Positions 41,232-50,025 of a DNA stretch of 64,000 nt are shown piece after piece (position 1 is the stretch's first letter; every line of letters begins with the position of its first letter). Made by a program: the position numbers and the translations under genes. The notes under the pieces are model-generated. The model saw nothing but the letters and a program-made list of their open reading frames with translations. It was not told the origin of the DNA and ran no database searches. This DNA is from Candidatus Bathyarchaeota archaeon (GTDB lineage Archaea > Thermoproteota > Bathyarchaeia > Bathyarchaeales > Bathycorpusculaceae), in contig JAOZID010000004.1 of NCBI GenBank assembly GCA_026014465.1, positions 310,001 through 374,000 on the forward strand, read 5' to 3'.

Positions 41232-42193
41232 TTTTTTACATCTCTTGCAAAATAAGTTACGATAAGGTCTGCGCCTGCTCGTTTCATGGCGGTTAGGGTT
41301 TCTAAGGCGGCGGCTTTTTCATCTATCCAACCGTTTTGTGCGGCAGCTTTTATCATTGAGTATTCGCCGCTGACATTGTATGCTGCAATGGGCACGTTAA
41401 ACTGCTCCTTGACAAGGCTTAGAATATCCAAGTACGCCAAAGCAGGCTTAACCATGATTACGTCGGCTCCCTCTGCCACGTCCAAATCCGCCTCCATCAG
41501 AGCCTCTGAAACGTTGCCAAAGCCCATCTGGTAGCTTTTTCGGTTCCCAAACTGAGGCGCAGACTCGGCAGCTTCCCTAAACGGACCATAAAAGCTTGAT
41601 GCGTATTTGACGGCGTAGGACATGATTGCTGTTTCTTCGAATCCTGAATCGTCGAGGGCTTCTCTGATTGCTTGCACTTGCCCGTCCATCATGGCTGAGG
41701 GTGCGACCATGTCGGCTCCTGCTTGGGCTTGGCTGACCGCGGTTTCCTGCAACAACTTGAGGGTCTGGTCGTTTTGCACCTGCTGGTTTTTTAGGACGCC
41801 GCAGTGCCCATGGCTGGTGTACTCGCATAGGCAAACATCCCCAATAACCACCAAGTCCTCACCAAACTCCGCCTTTAACCTGTCAATTGCCTGCTGAACT
41901 ACACCGTTACCCGCGTACGCGCCTGAACCCACAGAGTCCTTCTTGCTGGGTACTCCAAAAAGCATAACCGCCTGTACATCCTGCTCCATAACCTGCCTAA
42001 CCTCAGCGGTCACCTGACTTATGGGCAGCCGCGAAATCCCAGGCATAGTTGTTATGGGGGTGGGTTTTTGGATGTTTTCGTCGACGAACAGGGGGTAGAT
42101 TAGGTTGTTGGGTTGGATTGTTGTTTGGTTTACGAGTTTTCGTAGGGCTGGCGTTTTACGTAGCCTTCTCATCCTTACGGTAGGGAAATCCAT
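41210..42193 (-). CDS. hemB: Porphobilinogen synthase (5-aminolevulinate dehydratase)
   Basis: 327 residues. Metal-site Cys residues are in CLCEYTSHGHCGVL, so the enzyme is probably of the zinc type. The Schiff-base Lys are in SYAVKYASSFYGPF and VIMVKPALAYLDI. MMDGQVQAIREALD is also typical. It condenses two aminolevulinates. About 47 bases separate it from the precorrin-2 dehydrogenase gene upstream in the operon. Confidence 0.96.
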   Translation of the reverse strand: MDFPTVRMRRLRKTPALRKLVNQTTIQPNNLIYPLFVDENIQKPTPITTMPGISRLPISQVTAEVRQVMEQDVQAVMLFGVPSKKDSVGSGAYAGNGVVQQAIDRLKAEFGEDLVVIGDVCLCEYTSHGHCGVLKNQQVQNDQTLKLLQETAVSQAQAGADMVAPSAMMDGQVQAIREALDDSGFEETAIMSYAVKYASSFYGPFREAAESAPQFGNRKSYQMGFGNVSEALMEADLDVAEGADVIMVKPALAYLDILSLVKEQFNVPIAAYNVSGEYSMIKAAAQNGWIDEKAAALETLTAMKRAGADLIVTYFARDVKKWLNQQQ

Positions 42194-42240
42194 TTCTTTG
42201 CATGCTCCTATAGATTACGATTTGACTATATCGTTTGGGT

Positions 42241-42894
42241 TTAGCTATCAAGATGCAAATTCGTCAAGGCTTCTGCTTTGGCTTTTGCCTCTTCAAATTT
42301 GCCCTGCCCAAGCAGCTCCTGCACCTCAACATCGTCCATTATTGCATAGAGTAACTCTTTTCGAACCTTTTGGTCTAACACTTTGCGCTTAAGCAGTTTC
42401 CTTACATGCTTTTGCAGTTTAATTTGAAGTAAATCCTCTTGCGTTATTAGTTTTTCAATGCGTTTTCGAAGCACACTAGCCATGGCAGGGCTGCTGCCTG
42501 AAGTTGAAACGGCTATGCGTACTTCCCCGATTTTGGCTACCGCGGGCAACGTGAAATCGCTGGTGGTGGGGTTGTCGGGTGAGTAAACCATGCAGCCCTC
42601 CGCTTTGGCGTGTTTGATTAACCTGGCGTTTAATTCAGCATCATCGGTAACTGCAACAAAAAGGTCTGGCTTAGATTCAAGGTTAGCAAAAAACGTTTCA
42701 GGCGTTTCTACGCGGGATTCTTTGACGCCTATTTTTCCCTGCTTGGCAAGCTTTTGTATGCCATCAGAGAACTCTTCGCTGACCACATGAACGGTAAAGC
42801 CCGCCTCCACGAAATCCTTAGTTTTACGGTACCCCTCCGCGCCGCCGCCAACTACCAAAACGGTTTTGCCTTCTGCCCTGAAATCTATAAGCAT
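42241..42894 (-). CDS. sirC: Precorrin-2 dehydrogenase (CysG/Met8-type)
   Basis: 217 residues. The N-terminal Rossmann motif VLVVGGGAEGYRKTKDF binds NAD, followed by VAVTDDAELNARLIKHA and VAKIGEVRIAVSTSGSSPAMA, which are characteristic of the siroheme synthase N-terminal module. It oxidises precorrin-2 to sirohydrochlorin. Whether it also inserts iron (Met8-type) is not decidable. In this genome the CbiX domain encoded nearby can insert cobalt. It overlaps the preceding gene by 10 bases. Confidence 0.9.
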   Translation of the reverse strand: MLIDFRAEGKTVLVVGGGAEGYRKTKDFVEAGFTVHVVSEEFSDGIQKLAKQGKIGVKESRVETPETFFANLESKPDLFVAVTDDAELNARLIKHAKAEGCMVYSPDNPTTSDFTLPAVAKIGEVRIAVSTSGSSPAMASVLRKRIEKLITQEDLLQIKLQKHVRKLLKRKVLDQKVRKELLYAIMDDVEVQELLGQGKFEEAKAKAEALTNLHLDS

Positions 42895-44435
42895 GCTTCT
42901 TTGTCTCCTTTGGGTTTGGCGCTGTAGTCAGTTGTTAATGTTTCTTGGAAGTTTTTCACAAACGCTTCGTAATCGAGGTTTTTCTTGGCAACAGGTCCCG
43001 CCGCGTGTATTATGCCGTTTAGGTCTACGGAGGTTTCTATGGTTTGGATGGCTTTGGCTCCGAACTCGTCATAGTGAATCTCGATTTCGGGAATCGCGCC
43101 TCGTCCCTCCACGTCGATGCGCGGCACAATGCCCAGCAGTTTGACTCCTGCGTTGGCAAGCGCCTGTTCCATGACCTTTTTGATTTGGTCGGTTAGGTAG
43201 CTGGTTCGTACTTTGTTTAGGATGACTCCAACGATTTCTACGCCAAGGCTTTTGAGCAGTTTTACGTAGTTGAGTGCGCTAACTAATGCGCCTTCGATGC
43301 CTTCATTGTTGCAGCCCACAACAACCACCGTGGGCACACCTAAAACCGCCGCCACCTCTGCTGTAGACGATGGTCTTAAGACGTTCTCGTTAAGCATCCC
43401 CGTAAACGCGCTCATTGCGCCTTCAATTAATAGTAACTCGTAGTCTTTTGCGGCTTCGTTGACTGCTTCAACCGCATCTTTCCAGCCGCTACGCCCAACC
43501 CTTACCGACGAGTAGCAGCGTATGGGCTCTTTAATCAAGTACAGCGACGGAACCAAATCACGTATGTCCCCGCCTACTTTGACTACGCCCACGTTTACGC
43601 CAAGTTTTTTGAGGGCGCCTGATAAGCCTGCAACTATGAAGGTTTTGCCTGAACCGCTGCCCAAAGCCGTAACCATCAGGACTCCCTTTTTGCTGGCTGC
43701 TATCTGCGGGGGTTTTGCATGGATGCCTGTTTGGACGCCGATTTCCGATTTAATCTTGCTGAGCAGTTTGGCGTTGGCTACCCTGATTTTTGTGAGTTCC
43801 TGCGCGTTTATGTCTAAGGATTTGGCGATGCCCTCGATGATGAGGCTGTTTTGGTCAAGCAAGCCGTGGGTGATTATGCCTACGACGTTGCCTTCTTTGT
43901 TGGCTATGCCCGAGATGAGGTCTTGGGGGTTGCTGCGGTAGTTTAATCGTTTGGTGTGGGAGGTGAGTATGGGTTTAGCTTTTTTGTGGGGGACGATTTT
44001 GCCGTATGTGTGGCAGTGAAACCCGTTGACTTGTTCTCCGACGGCGCTGGTGAGAAAGCTAGTATCTGTTATGGTGGCTTGTATCTGGTCGGTGCACACC
44101 AAGGGGGAGAACTCAGCGTCCACAAGTCCTAAGCCGTCGCGCATAATTGGCGTAGAAGATAAGCGCCCAATGTCTGTTCCCTGAGAAAGAATCTGAAAAC
44201 CCGAGCAAATCCCAAGCACAAACCTGCCCGAATCCGCCATCTTCAAAATTTCACGCATAACGCCGCTTTTAATAGACTGCGACTCCACAAGGCTACCGCC
44301 AGGAATAATAATCATATCCAAAACCTCAGCTGCAGGCTTGCCTTCTACGAGCCCATCTTCCAGTACAAGATGCGTTGGCAAATTCCCAAACGCCTCAAAA
44401 CACGGCAACGCGCCCGGCAAATAAGCAAGCCCCAC
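42885..44435 (-). CDS. Domain-permuted CbiA/CobQ-like amidotransferase
   Basis: 516 residues, GTG start. The class I glutamine amidotransferase domain is N-terminal (IIPGGSLVES, nucleophile Cys in GICSGFQIL near residue 80, His in HCHTYGK near 140). The dethiobiotin-synthase-like P-loop domain is C-terminal (ALGSGSGKTFIVAGL near 260, EGAMSAFTGM near 345, VVGVILNKVRTSYL-type strand near 415). Classical CbiA, CobQ and CobB have these in the opposite order. In a cobalamin cluster the likely job is amidation of cobyrinate or of a related tetrapyrrole; substrate and side chains amidated are unknown. First gene of the minus-strand operon, divergent from hemA. Confidence 0.8.
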   Translation of the reverse strand: MGLAYLPGALPCFEAFGNLPTHLVLEDGLVEGKPAAEVLDMIIIPGGSLVESQSIKSGVMREILKMADSGRFVLGICSGFQILSQGTDIGRLSSTPIMRDGLGLVDAEFSPLVCTDQIQATITDTSFLTSAVGEQVNGFHCHTYGKIVPHKKAKPILTSHTKRLNYRSNPQDLISGIANKEGNVVGIITHGLLDQNSLIIEGIAKSLDINAQELTKIRVANAKLLSKIKSEIGVQTGIHAKPPQIAASKKGVLMVTALGSGSGKTFIVAGLSGALKKLGVNVGVVKVGGDIRDLVPSLYLIKEPIRCYSSVRVGRSGWKDAVEAVNEAAKDYELLLIEGAMSAFTGMLNENVLRPSSTAEVAAVLGVPTVVVVGCNNEGIEGALVSALNYVKLLKSLGVEIVGVILNKVRTSYLTDQIKKVMEQALANAGVKLLGIVPRIDVEGRGAIPEIEIHYDEFGAKAIQTIETSVDLNGIIHAAGPVAKKNLDYEAFVKNFQETLTTDYSAKPKGDKEACL

Positions 44436-44490
44436 TTTACGCCTTAGTTCTATCCCTGTGACGCCCCCTTTTTGTTAACTATGATAAAGC

Positions 44491-44500
44491 TTATATTTAA
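44491..44500 (+). promoter_or_regulatory. TATA box of hemA
   Basis: TTATATTTAA is centred about 26 bases before ATG 44521, so the transcript should begin at or within a base or two of the start codon: a leaderless mRNA. The 85-base gap also has to hold the promoter of the divergent CbiA-like operon. Confidence 0.65.
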
Positions 44501-44520
44501 TGTGGTCGGTTTATCCAACC

Positions 44521-45813
44521 ATGCATTGCTCGGCTAAATCAGTCAACATCATCAACGTGCGGGTTACCCATAAGACCGCAAATGTTCCGTTGTTGGAAGC
44601 CGTGGCGTGCAAGGACAAGCAGCGGGCTTTATCTGAGCTTTTCTCGTTGGAAGCTGTGGATGAGTGTGTTTTGCTGCAGACCTGTAACCGTGTAGAGGTT
44701 TATTTGGTCAGCGCGGATGCCCAAGTTGTGTCAAAATTGGTGGCGCAGTATCTGGTTGACCGTGCGGGGGCTGTGGCTGATAAGGCTTCAAGTGCTATCG
44801 AGTTAAGTTTGAACCATGATGCTTTGGGACATATTTTGCGCGTGACTTCTGGTTTGGAGTCCATGGTCATAGGCGAAGACCAAGTTATCAACCAAGTCTG
44901 GAACGCCTACGTAGAAGCCGAAGAAGCCAAAGCCGTCGGGCCAGTTCTCAAGCACCTATTTTTTAGGGCAGTCAACGTTGGGCGCCGAGTCCGAAACGAA
45001 ACAGGCATAAACAAAGGCGCAGTTTCCGTAGGCGCTGCCGCCGTGGAGCTGGCAAGGTCGCTGCTGGAAAACTTTGCAGAAAAGAAAATCCTAGTCCTAG
45101 GCGCAGGAGAAACAGGCACGCTAGTTGCCAAAGCCATGGCTAGACGCTGCCTAAGCCCCATAGTCATATCCAACCGAACATACGCCCGCGCTATCAGGAT
45201 AGCAGAAGAACTGAATGGGAAAGCCGTAAATCTTGCTCGTCTTGGCGAAGTTTTGGTGGATGCTGACGTAGTCATCTGCGCTACCGCCGCGCCCCATTAC
45301 CTGCTCACCAAAGCCGCCCTAACTAAGCATCTTGAGAACCGCCAAAACCCCAGTGACCTGCTCGTGATTGATATTTCTAATCCGCGCAACGTTGAAGCTT
45401 GCGTGGGGGACTTGGGGAATGTGCGGCTCTATAACATTGATGATTTGCAGTCTATTGCCCAGCGTAACTTGGAGGGGCGACAGCAAAGCGTGCAGGCGGC
45501 TCTTGACATCATCGGGGAAGAACTTGACGTTTTGGAGCGTGCCCTAAAAACTGAATCCGTACGTGACATAATTTCGGATTTGCTTTCCCAAACCGAGCAG
45601 GTACGGCAAAGAGAACTCCTAAAAGCCCTTGCCCTGATTGGTGACCCCAACGAGCGGGAGAAAAAAATAATTAACGACTTAACATCTATTGTGCTCAAAC
45701 AGACTTTTGTTCCTTTGATTGAGAATTTGCGGTTAGCTGCGATGAACAACGACGCCCAAGTGGTGGAGGCGGCGATAAAACTGTTTAGCACAAACCACAA
45801 CCACACCACATAA
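44521..45813 (+). CDS. hemA: Glutamyl-tRNA reductase
   Basis: 430 residues from ATG 44521 (leaderless, see TATA box); GTG 44500 would lie upstream of the expected transcript. The catalytic Cys is in LLQTCNRVEVYLV near residue 45, with ESMVIGEDQVINQVW, the NADPH motif VLGAGETGTLVAKAM and a C-terminal dimerisation helix set. First enzyme of the C5 route: it reduces glutamyl-tRNA to glutamate-1-semialdehyde. It leads the plus-strand cobalamin operon; cbiX-cbiC follows after 17 bases, so control of this promoter sets the flow into all tetrapyrroles. Confidence 0.96.
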   Translation: MHCSAKSVNIINVRVTHKTANVPLLEAVACKDKQRALSELFSLEAVDECVLLQTCNRVEVYLVSADAQVVSKLVAQYLVDRAGAVADKASSAIELSLNHDALGHILRVTSGLESMVIGEDQVINQVWNAYVEAEEAKAVGPVLKHLFFRAVNVGRRVRNETGINKGAVSVGAAAVELARSLLENFAEKKILVLGAGETGTLVAKAMARRCLSPIVISNRTYARAIRIAEELNGKAVNLARLGEVLVDADVVICATAAPHYLLTKAALTKHLENRQNPSDLLVIDISNPRNVEACVGDLGNVRLYNIDDLQSIAQRNLEGRQQSVQAALDIIGEELDVLERALKTESVRDIISDLLSQTEQVRQRELLKALALIGDPNEREKKIINDLTSIVLKQTFVPLIENLRLAAMNNDAQVVEAAIKLFSTNHNHTT

Positions 45814-45830
45814 CACATGAGGCAAAACAA

Positions 45831-46883
45831 ATGGATGATACAGGATTAGTCGTAATCGGACATGGCAGTAAACTGCCCCAGAGCCGCGAAAACCTAGAAG
45901 CCATAGCTGCGATGCTGCGTAAACGTTCCAGCTTCAAATGCGTAGAACTAGCTTTCATGGTCAGAAACACCCCAACCATCCCCCAAGCCATAGACGCCAT
46001 CGCCAAACGCGGCATCAAAAAAATTGTTCTCATCCCCGCATTTCTAGCACCCGGAGTGCACACCCAAAAGGACATCCCCGAATTAATCGGCGTCAAAGAC
46101 AAAGAATCCCACTTCACCGATAAAGGCATCCAACTGCTCTATGGTGAACCCCTAGGCGCCGATGAACGCATAGCAGACATCATCGAAGAAAAAGCCCTAG
46201 CAGCTTTAGGCGCAGAACCCGCCACTGCCTCAGTTTACGGTGCAGGCATGCCCGCTTCTTCACGCAAAATCTACGAAAAAAGCATGAGTCTAATTCGACC
46301 CCAAATCCAAGACGTCCTCTCAACCGCACCCAAAAATCAGGCTCCAATCATCGAACGCGTAGTCCACACAACCGCTGACCCCCAATTCGCCAAACTCTTA
46401 CGCATAACCGAAACCGCAGTTGATTCGGGTGTAGCTGCCATAAAAGCAGGCGCCAAAGTAGTTACGGACGTGAAGATGATACAGGCAGGCATAAACGAGA
46501 AGCGGCTCAAACGGTTTGGCGGCGCAAAAATCCTCAATTACGTGGGGGATGCGCGTGCTGTTACGATGGCTCACTCAGAGGGGATTACACGTGCTGCGGC
46601 TGCTATGCGTTTGGCTGCGGCGGATGGCTTGGATGGTGCGGTTGTGCTTATTGGGAACGCGCCCACAGCAGCTTTTGAGCTTGCGCGGCTCGTAAAAGAA
46701 GGCAAAGCTAAACCCGCTTTGATAGTAGCAGTCCCCGTTGGCTACGTTGACGCCACCGAATCCAAAGACGAAATCTCCACGCTCGACGTACCCCACATTA
46801 TAGTGAAAGGCAAAAAAGGCGGAAGCCCCATAGCTGTTTCCGTGTTCAATGCCTTGCTTGCCATGGCAGAAGAGGCAAACTAG
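45831..46883 (+). CDS. cbiXC: CbiX-CbiC fusion: cobaltochelatase plus precorrin-8 methylmutase
   Basis: 350 residues in two parts. Residues 1-130 are a short CbiX (VVIGHGSKLPQSRENL with the chelatase His, IPAFLAPGVHTQKDIP with the second His), which inserts cobalt into sirohydrochlorin. Residues about 150-350 are CbiC (IERVVHTTAD with the catalytic His, GAKVVTDVKMIQAG, VLIGNAPTAAFELARL), which moves the C11 methyl to C12 to give cobyrinate. The two steps are at opposite ends of the pathway, so the fusion is about supply or regulation rather than channelling between successive steps. An ATG follows the stop by one base (cbiD). Confidence 0.92.
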   Translation: MDDTGLVVIGHGSKLPQSRENLEAIAAMLRKRSSFKCVELAFMVRNTPTIPQAIDAIAKRGIKKIVLIPAFLAPGVHTQKDIPELIGVKDKESHFTDKGIQLLYGEPLGADERIADIIEEKALAALGAEPATASVYGAGMPASSRKIYEKSMSLIRPQIQDVLSTAPKNQAPIIERVVHTTADPQFAKLLRITETAVDSGVAAIKAGAKVVTDVKMIQAGINEKRLKRFGGAKILNYVGDARAVTMAHSEGITRAAAAMRLAAADGLDGAVVLIGNAPTAAFELARLVKEGKAKPALIVAVPVGYVDATESKDEISTLDVPHIIVKGKKGGSPIAVSVFNALLAMAEEAN

Positions 46884-46884
46884 G

Positions 46885-47988
46885 ATGGCAAGGTTCCTAA
46901 AGTATGGTCTTACCACTGGAGCTTGTGCAGCAGCTGCCGCTAAAGCAGCCCTAATCGCGTTAACCGACTCGCCAGTCGAGCGCGTAGTTATTCCTACCCC
47001 CATTGGCATCCGTTTTGAAATCCCCGTCAAATCCAGCAGCGCCTCCAAAGAGGGCGTGGGCGTGGCAGTTGTCGTCAAAGACGCAGGCGACGACGTAGAC
47101 GTAACCGACGAGCTGGAAATCACTGCAACCATCAAACTAACAGACAACAACGGCGAAATCCAAATAACAGGCGGCAAAGGCGTAGGCAAAATCACCAAAC
47201 CTGGCTTGCCTATGGAAGTGGGGGAATCTGCGATTAATCCTGTGCCGCGAAAGATGATATCTGACGCCGTCAAAGAAGCCCTCCCCATAGGCAAAGGAGC
47301 CGCGGTGACGGTTACGATTCCTGAGGGTGAGAAGGTCGCGGAGAAAACCCAAAACTCTAAACTTGGCATAGTAGGCGGCGTTTCTATTTTGGGTACAACA
47401 GGGGTGGTTAAGCCTTTTTCCGAAGCCGCTTGGAGACGCTCTATGGTTCCCCAAATTGACGTTGCGTTGGCTCGGGGGTATGAGCGACTGTTTTTTGTTC
47501 CCGGAAACATCGGGCAGCGTCTTGCCAAGCAGCTTTTTGGCGTTCCTTATGACCAGATTGTGCAAACAGGCGATTTCGTGGGTTACATGCTTGAGAAAGC
47601 CGCTGAGAAAGGCGTTGGGGAAATCGTGTTTTTTGGGCACTCAGGCAAACTCGCCAAACTCGCCGCCGGCATATTTAACACGCACCACAAAATGGGCGAC
47701 GCCCGAAACGAAGTCATCGCCGCATACGCAGCAGCCGCAGGCGCCGACACAAAAGTCGTCAAAGCCATTTTGCAGTCTAACACTACGGAGGAAGCAACCA
47801 AACTCCTCATACAAGCAGACCTGCTGCGCGAGACGTATGACGAGGTTGCAAAGCGGATAAACCTGCGCCTTACTGAGCGGACACAGGGCAAAATTAAATT
47901 CAGCATAATCATAGTTTCCATGGACGGCAAAGTCTTGGGAGCTGACGAAAACGCAAGGAGCTTAACAGAATGGCTAAACTTAGCATAG
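46885..47988 (+). CDS. cbiD: Cobalt-precorrin-5B (C1)-methyltransferase CbiD
   Basis: 367 residues. KYGLTTGACAAAAAKAAL at the start, VPGNIGQRLAKQLFGVP and FVGYMLEKAAEKGV, and a late IFFGHSGKLAKLAAG-type stretch are diagnostic. It methylates C1 after ring contraction in the anaerobic pathway. ATG 46885 is chosen over an upstream in-frame ATG (46849) because the latter lies inside cbiC and the family starts here. It overlaps cbiE by 19 bases. Confidence 0.95.
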   Translation: MARFLKYGLTTGACAAAAAKAALIALTDSPVERVVIPTPIGIRFEIPVKSSSASKEGVGVAVVVKDAGDDVDVTDELEITATIKLTDNNGEIQITGGKGVGKITKPGLPMEVGESAINPVPRKMISDAVKEALPIGKGAAVTVTIPEGEKVAEKTQNSKLGIVGGVSILGTTGVVKPFSEAAWRRSMVPQIDVALARGYERLFFVPGNIGQRLAKQLFGVPYDQIVQTGDFVGYMLEKAAEKGVGEIVFFGHSGKLAKLAAGIFNTHHKMGDARNEVIAAYAAAAGADTKVVKAILQSNTTEEATKLLIQADLLRETYDEVAKRINLRLTERTQGKIKFSIIIVSMDGKVLGADENARSLTEWLNLA

Positions 47989-48647
47989 TAGGAGCAGGAC
48001 CTGGTTCTCCAGATTATGTGACTCCAGCGGCAAGAAAAGCCGTGCAGGTAGCCCAAGTTGTGGTTGGGGCACAGCGAAACCTTGACCTGTTCCAAGAGGA
48101 CATTGCGGGGGAAGTTGTGGTTTTAACTGGGAAAAATGTGGGGCAGTCTTTGCGTTACGCTGTGGAGTCTGCTCAAGGCGGCAAAGCAGTTGCAGTTATT
48201 TCGACGGGTGACCCTGGATTTTCAGGTCTGTTAGGGTCAGTTCTAAACAGGCTCAACGGCGACCACGTAGAGTTAGAAGTCATACCAGGAGTAAGCTCAA
48301 TGCAGGCATGTGCTGCTCTGCTTCACATAAGCTGGGACAACACAGTCATGCTGACCTTCCACGACGGCGCAAGAAACCAAACCAAAACCCTCCTAACCCA
48401 AGAAGTCAAAAAAGGCAAAACAATCATCCTGCTCCCTGAACCCCGCTTTTTCATGCCCCGCGACATAGCCCGCTTCCTCCTAGATTTAGGCACAGACAAA
48501 AACCTGCCCGTAGCAGTCTGCGAAAGCATAACCCTACCCCAAGAACGCCTAGTAACAACCACCCTACACAAAGCCGCAACCATGGATTTTGCGTCTCTTT
48601 GCGTTATGGTAATAAACACACCCAAAAATATGACTAAAGGTGAATGA
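47970..48647 (+). CDS. cbiE: Cobalt-precorrin-7 (C5)-methyltransferase CbiE
   Basis: 225 residues with the usual tetrapyrrole methylase start LSIVGAGPGSPDYVTPAA, then AVISTGDPGFSGLLG and EVIPGVSSMQACAALL. It starts inside the end of cbiD (AAGGAG upstream) and overlaps cbiT by 8 bases. CbiE and CbiT are often fused (CobL); here they are separate genes. Confidence 0.95.
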   Translation: MAKLSIVGAGPGSPDYVTPAARKAVQVAQVVVGAQRNLDLFQEDIAGEVVVLTGKNVGQSLRYAVESAQGGKAVAVISTGDPGFSGLLGSVLNRLNGDHVELEVIPGVSSMQACAALLHISWDNTVMLTFHDGARNQTKTLLTQEVKKGKTIILLPEPRFFMPRDIARFLLDLGTDKNLPVAVCESITLPQERLVTTTLHKAATMDFASLCVMVINTPKNMTKGE

Positions 48648-49257
48648 TGCCATGTGGAACTACAAGACCCCCGGAGTCCCCGACGAGTTATTCCTTCAAG
48701 ATGAAGCGGTTCCTGGACCCACCAAAGAAGAAATCCGCGTCCTAACAATCTCTAAAGCTCGGCTGCGTGAGGGTTCAGTGGTTATAGATGTTGGCTGCGG
48801 CACAGGCGGCTTAACCGTTGAATCCGCGTTGCAGGTGGCTCCAAAAGGCAAAGTCTACGCCATCGACAAAAACGCCGTGGCTGTAGCGTTGACGAGGTCA
48901 AATGTGGAGCGGTTTAGCATGCAAGACATCGTCGAAATCGTGCAGGGAAACGCCTTTGATGTCCTGTCGGGTTTGCCCATGGCAGATGCCGTGCTCGTGG
49001 GCGGTAGCCACTTGCTACGGGAGGTTTTGTGTGTTTGTCGCGAAAAACTACAGCCAGGTGGGCGCGTGGTGGTGAATGCGATACTGCTTGAAACTGCCTG
49101 CACCGCGTTAGATGAGCTTAAAAAACTGGGGTTTGCCGACGTGGACGCAACACAGGTTGTCGTTTCAAAAGGCAGACAAGTTCCAAGCGGCACCATGATG
49201 CTCTCGCGAAACCCCATAACAGTAATCTCTGCAACCAAAAGCAAAGAAAAGATGTGA
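48640..49257 (+). CDS. cbiT: Cobalt-precorrin-6B (C15)-methyltransferase/decarboxylase CbiT
   Basis: 205 residues (or 201 from ATG 48652). PGVPDELFLQDEAVPGPTKE is the standard N-terminus, DVGCGTGGLTVESAL the SAM motif, and VLVGGSHLLREVL is typical of CbiT. It methylates C15 and decarboxylates the acetate at C12. Neighbours are cbiE (overlap) and cbiL (6-base gap). Confidence 0.94.
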   Translation: MNDAMWNYKTPGVPDELFLQDEAVPGPTKEEIRVLTISKARLREGSVVIDVGCGTGGLTVESALQVAPKGKVYAIDKNAVAVALTRSNVERFSMQDIVEIVQGNAFDVLSGLPMADAVLVGGSHLLREVLCVCREKLQPGGRVVVNAILLETACTALDELKKLGFADVDATQVVVSKGRQVPSGTMMLSRNPITVISATKSKEKM

Positions 49258-49263
49258 GAAGAG

Positions 49264-50025
49264 TTGGTTGGAAAATTCATAGGTATTGGTGTTGGTCCGG
49301 GTGATCCTGAGTTGCTTACGGTTAAGGCTGTTAAAGCGTTGAAGACCGCGGATGTTATTTGTGTTCCTAAACCTCATGAGGATAAACCTAGCATGGCGTT
49401 GGGTATGATAAAGCCTGTTCTAAGGGAGCGTAGGACGCCGCCGCAGCTTTTGGAGCTTGTTTTTCCAATGTCCAAGGACGAGTTAAACGTCAAGAAGTTG
49501 TGGACAAAAAACGCCGCCATAATCGCCGAGAGCACCAAAGCCGGCAAAACCCTCGCGTTCATCACGTTGGGTGACCCAATGCTGTATAGCACTTTTCTGT
49601 ACCTCTACGAACGTCTAAAAGAAACCCACCCCGAACTCGAACTCGAAATCATCCCAGGCGTAACGTCAGTAACCGCCGCAGCAGCAAGCGCCCGCCTACC
49701 CCTAGCCGAAAAAGATGAAGTCGTCGCCATCGTGCCTTCAGACTTGGATTCGTCGCTTATTGAAGAAACCGCCAAACACGCAGACACTTTGGTTTTCATG
49801 AAATGCGCTTACCGCATCAAAGACTTCCTGTCCGTTTTGACCCAAGCGGGTTTCACGGAGTCCTCGACGGTAGCTTTGGTGAAACGATGCACCCTGCCTG
49901 AAGAGAAAGTTCTCGTAGGCAAGTTAGGCGACATGCAAAAATGGCTCATAGTCGAGGATTACTTTTCCGTGGCTATCGTGAAGCGTAGTCATGGTCCTAT
50001 TCATTGGAAGGTTGGTAAAAAATGA
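49264..50025 (+). CDS. cbiL: Cobalt-factor-II C20-methyltransferase CbiL
   Basis: 253 residues, TTG start with GAAGAG upstream. IGVGPGDPELLTVKAVKAL, FITLGDPMLYSTFLYLYERL and IPGVTSVTAAAASA identify CbiL/CobI among the methylases. First methylation after cobalt insertion, at C20. The stop overlaps the ATG of cbiF (ATGA). Confidence 0.95.
   Translation: MVGKFIGIGVGPGDPELLTVKAVKALKTADVICVPKPHEDKPSMALGMIKPVLRERRTPPQLLELVFPMSKDELNVKKLWTKNAAIIAESTKAGKTLAFITLGDPMLYSTFLYLYERLKETHPELELEIIPGVTSVTAAAASARLPLAEKDEVVAIVPSDLDSSLIEETAKHADTLVFMKCAYRIKDFLSVLTQAGFTESSTVALVKRCTLPEEKVLVGKLGDMQKWLIVEDYFSVAIVKRSHGPIHWKVGKK

Noticed and set aside
46575-47528. 317-residue minus-strand frame opposite cbiC and cbiD
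   Set aside because: Shadow of two well-recognised cobalamin genes; Pro/Ser/Thr-rich without any domain.
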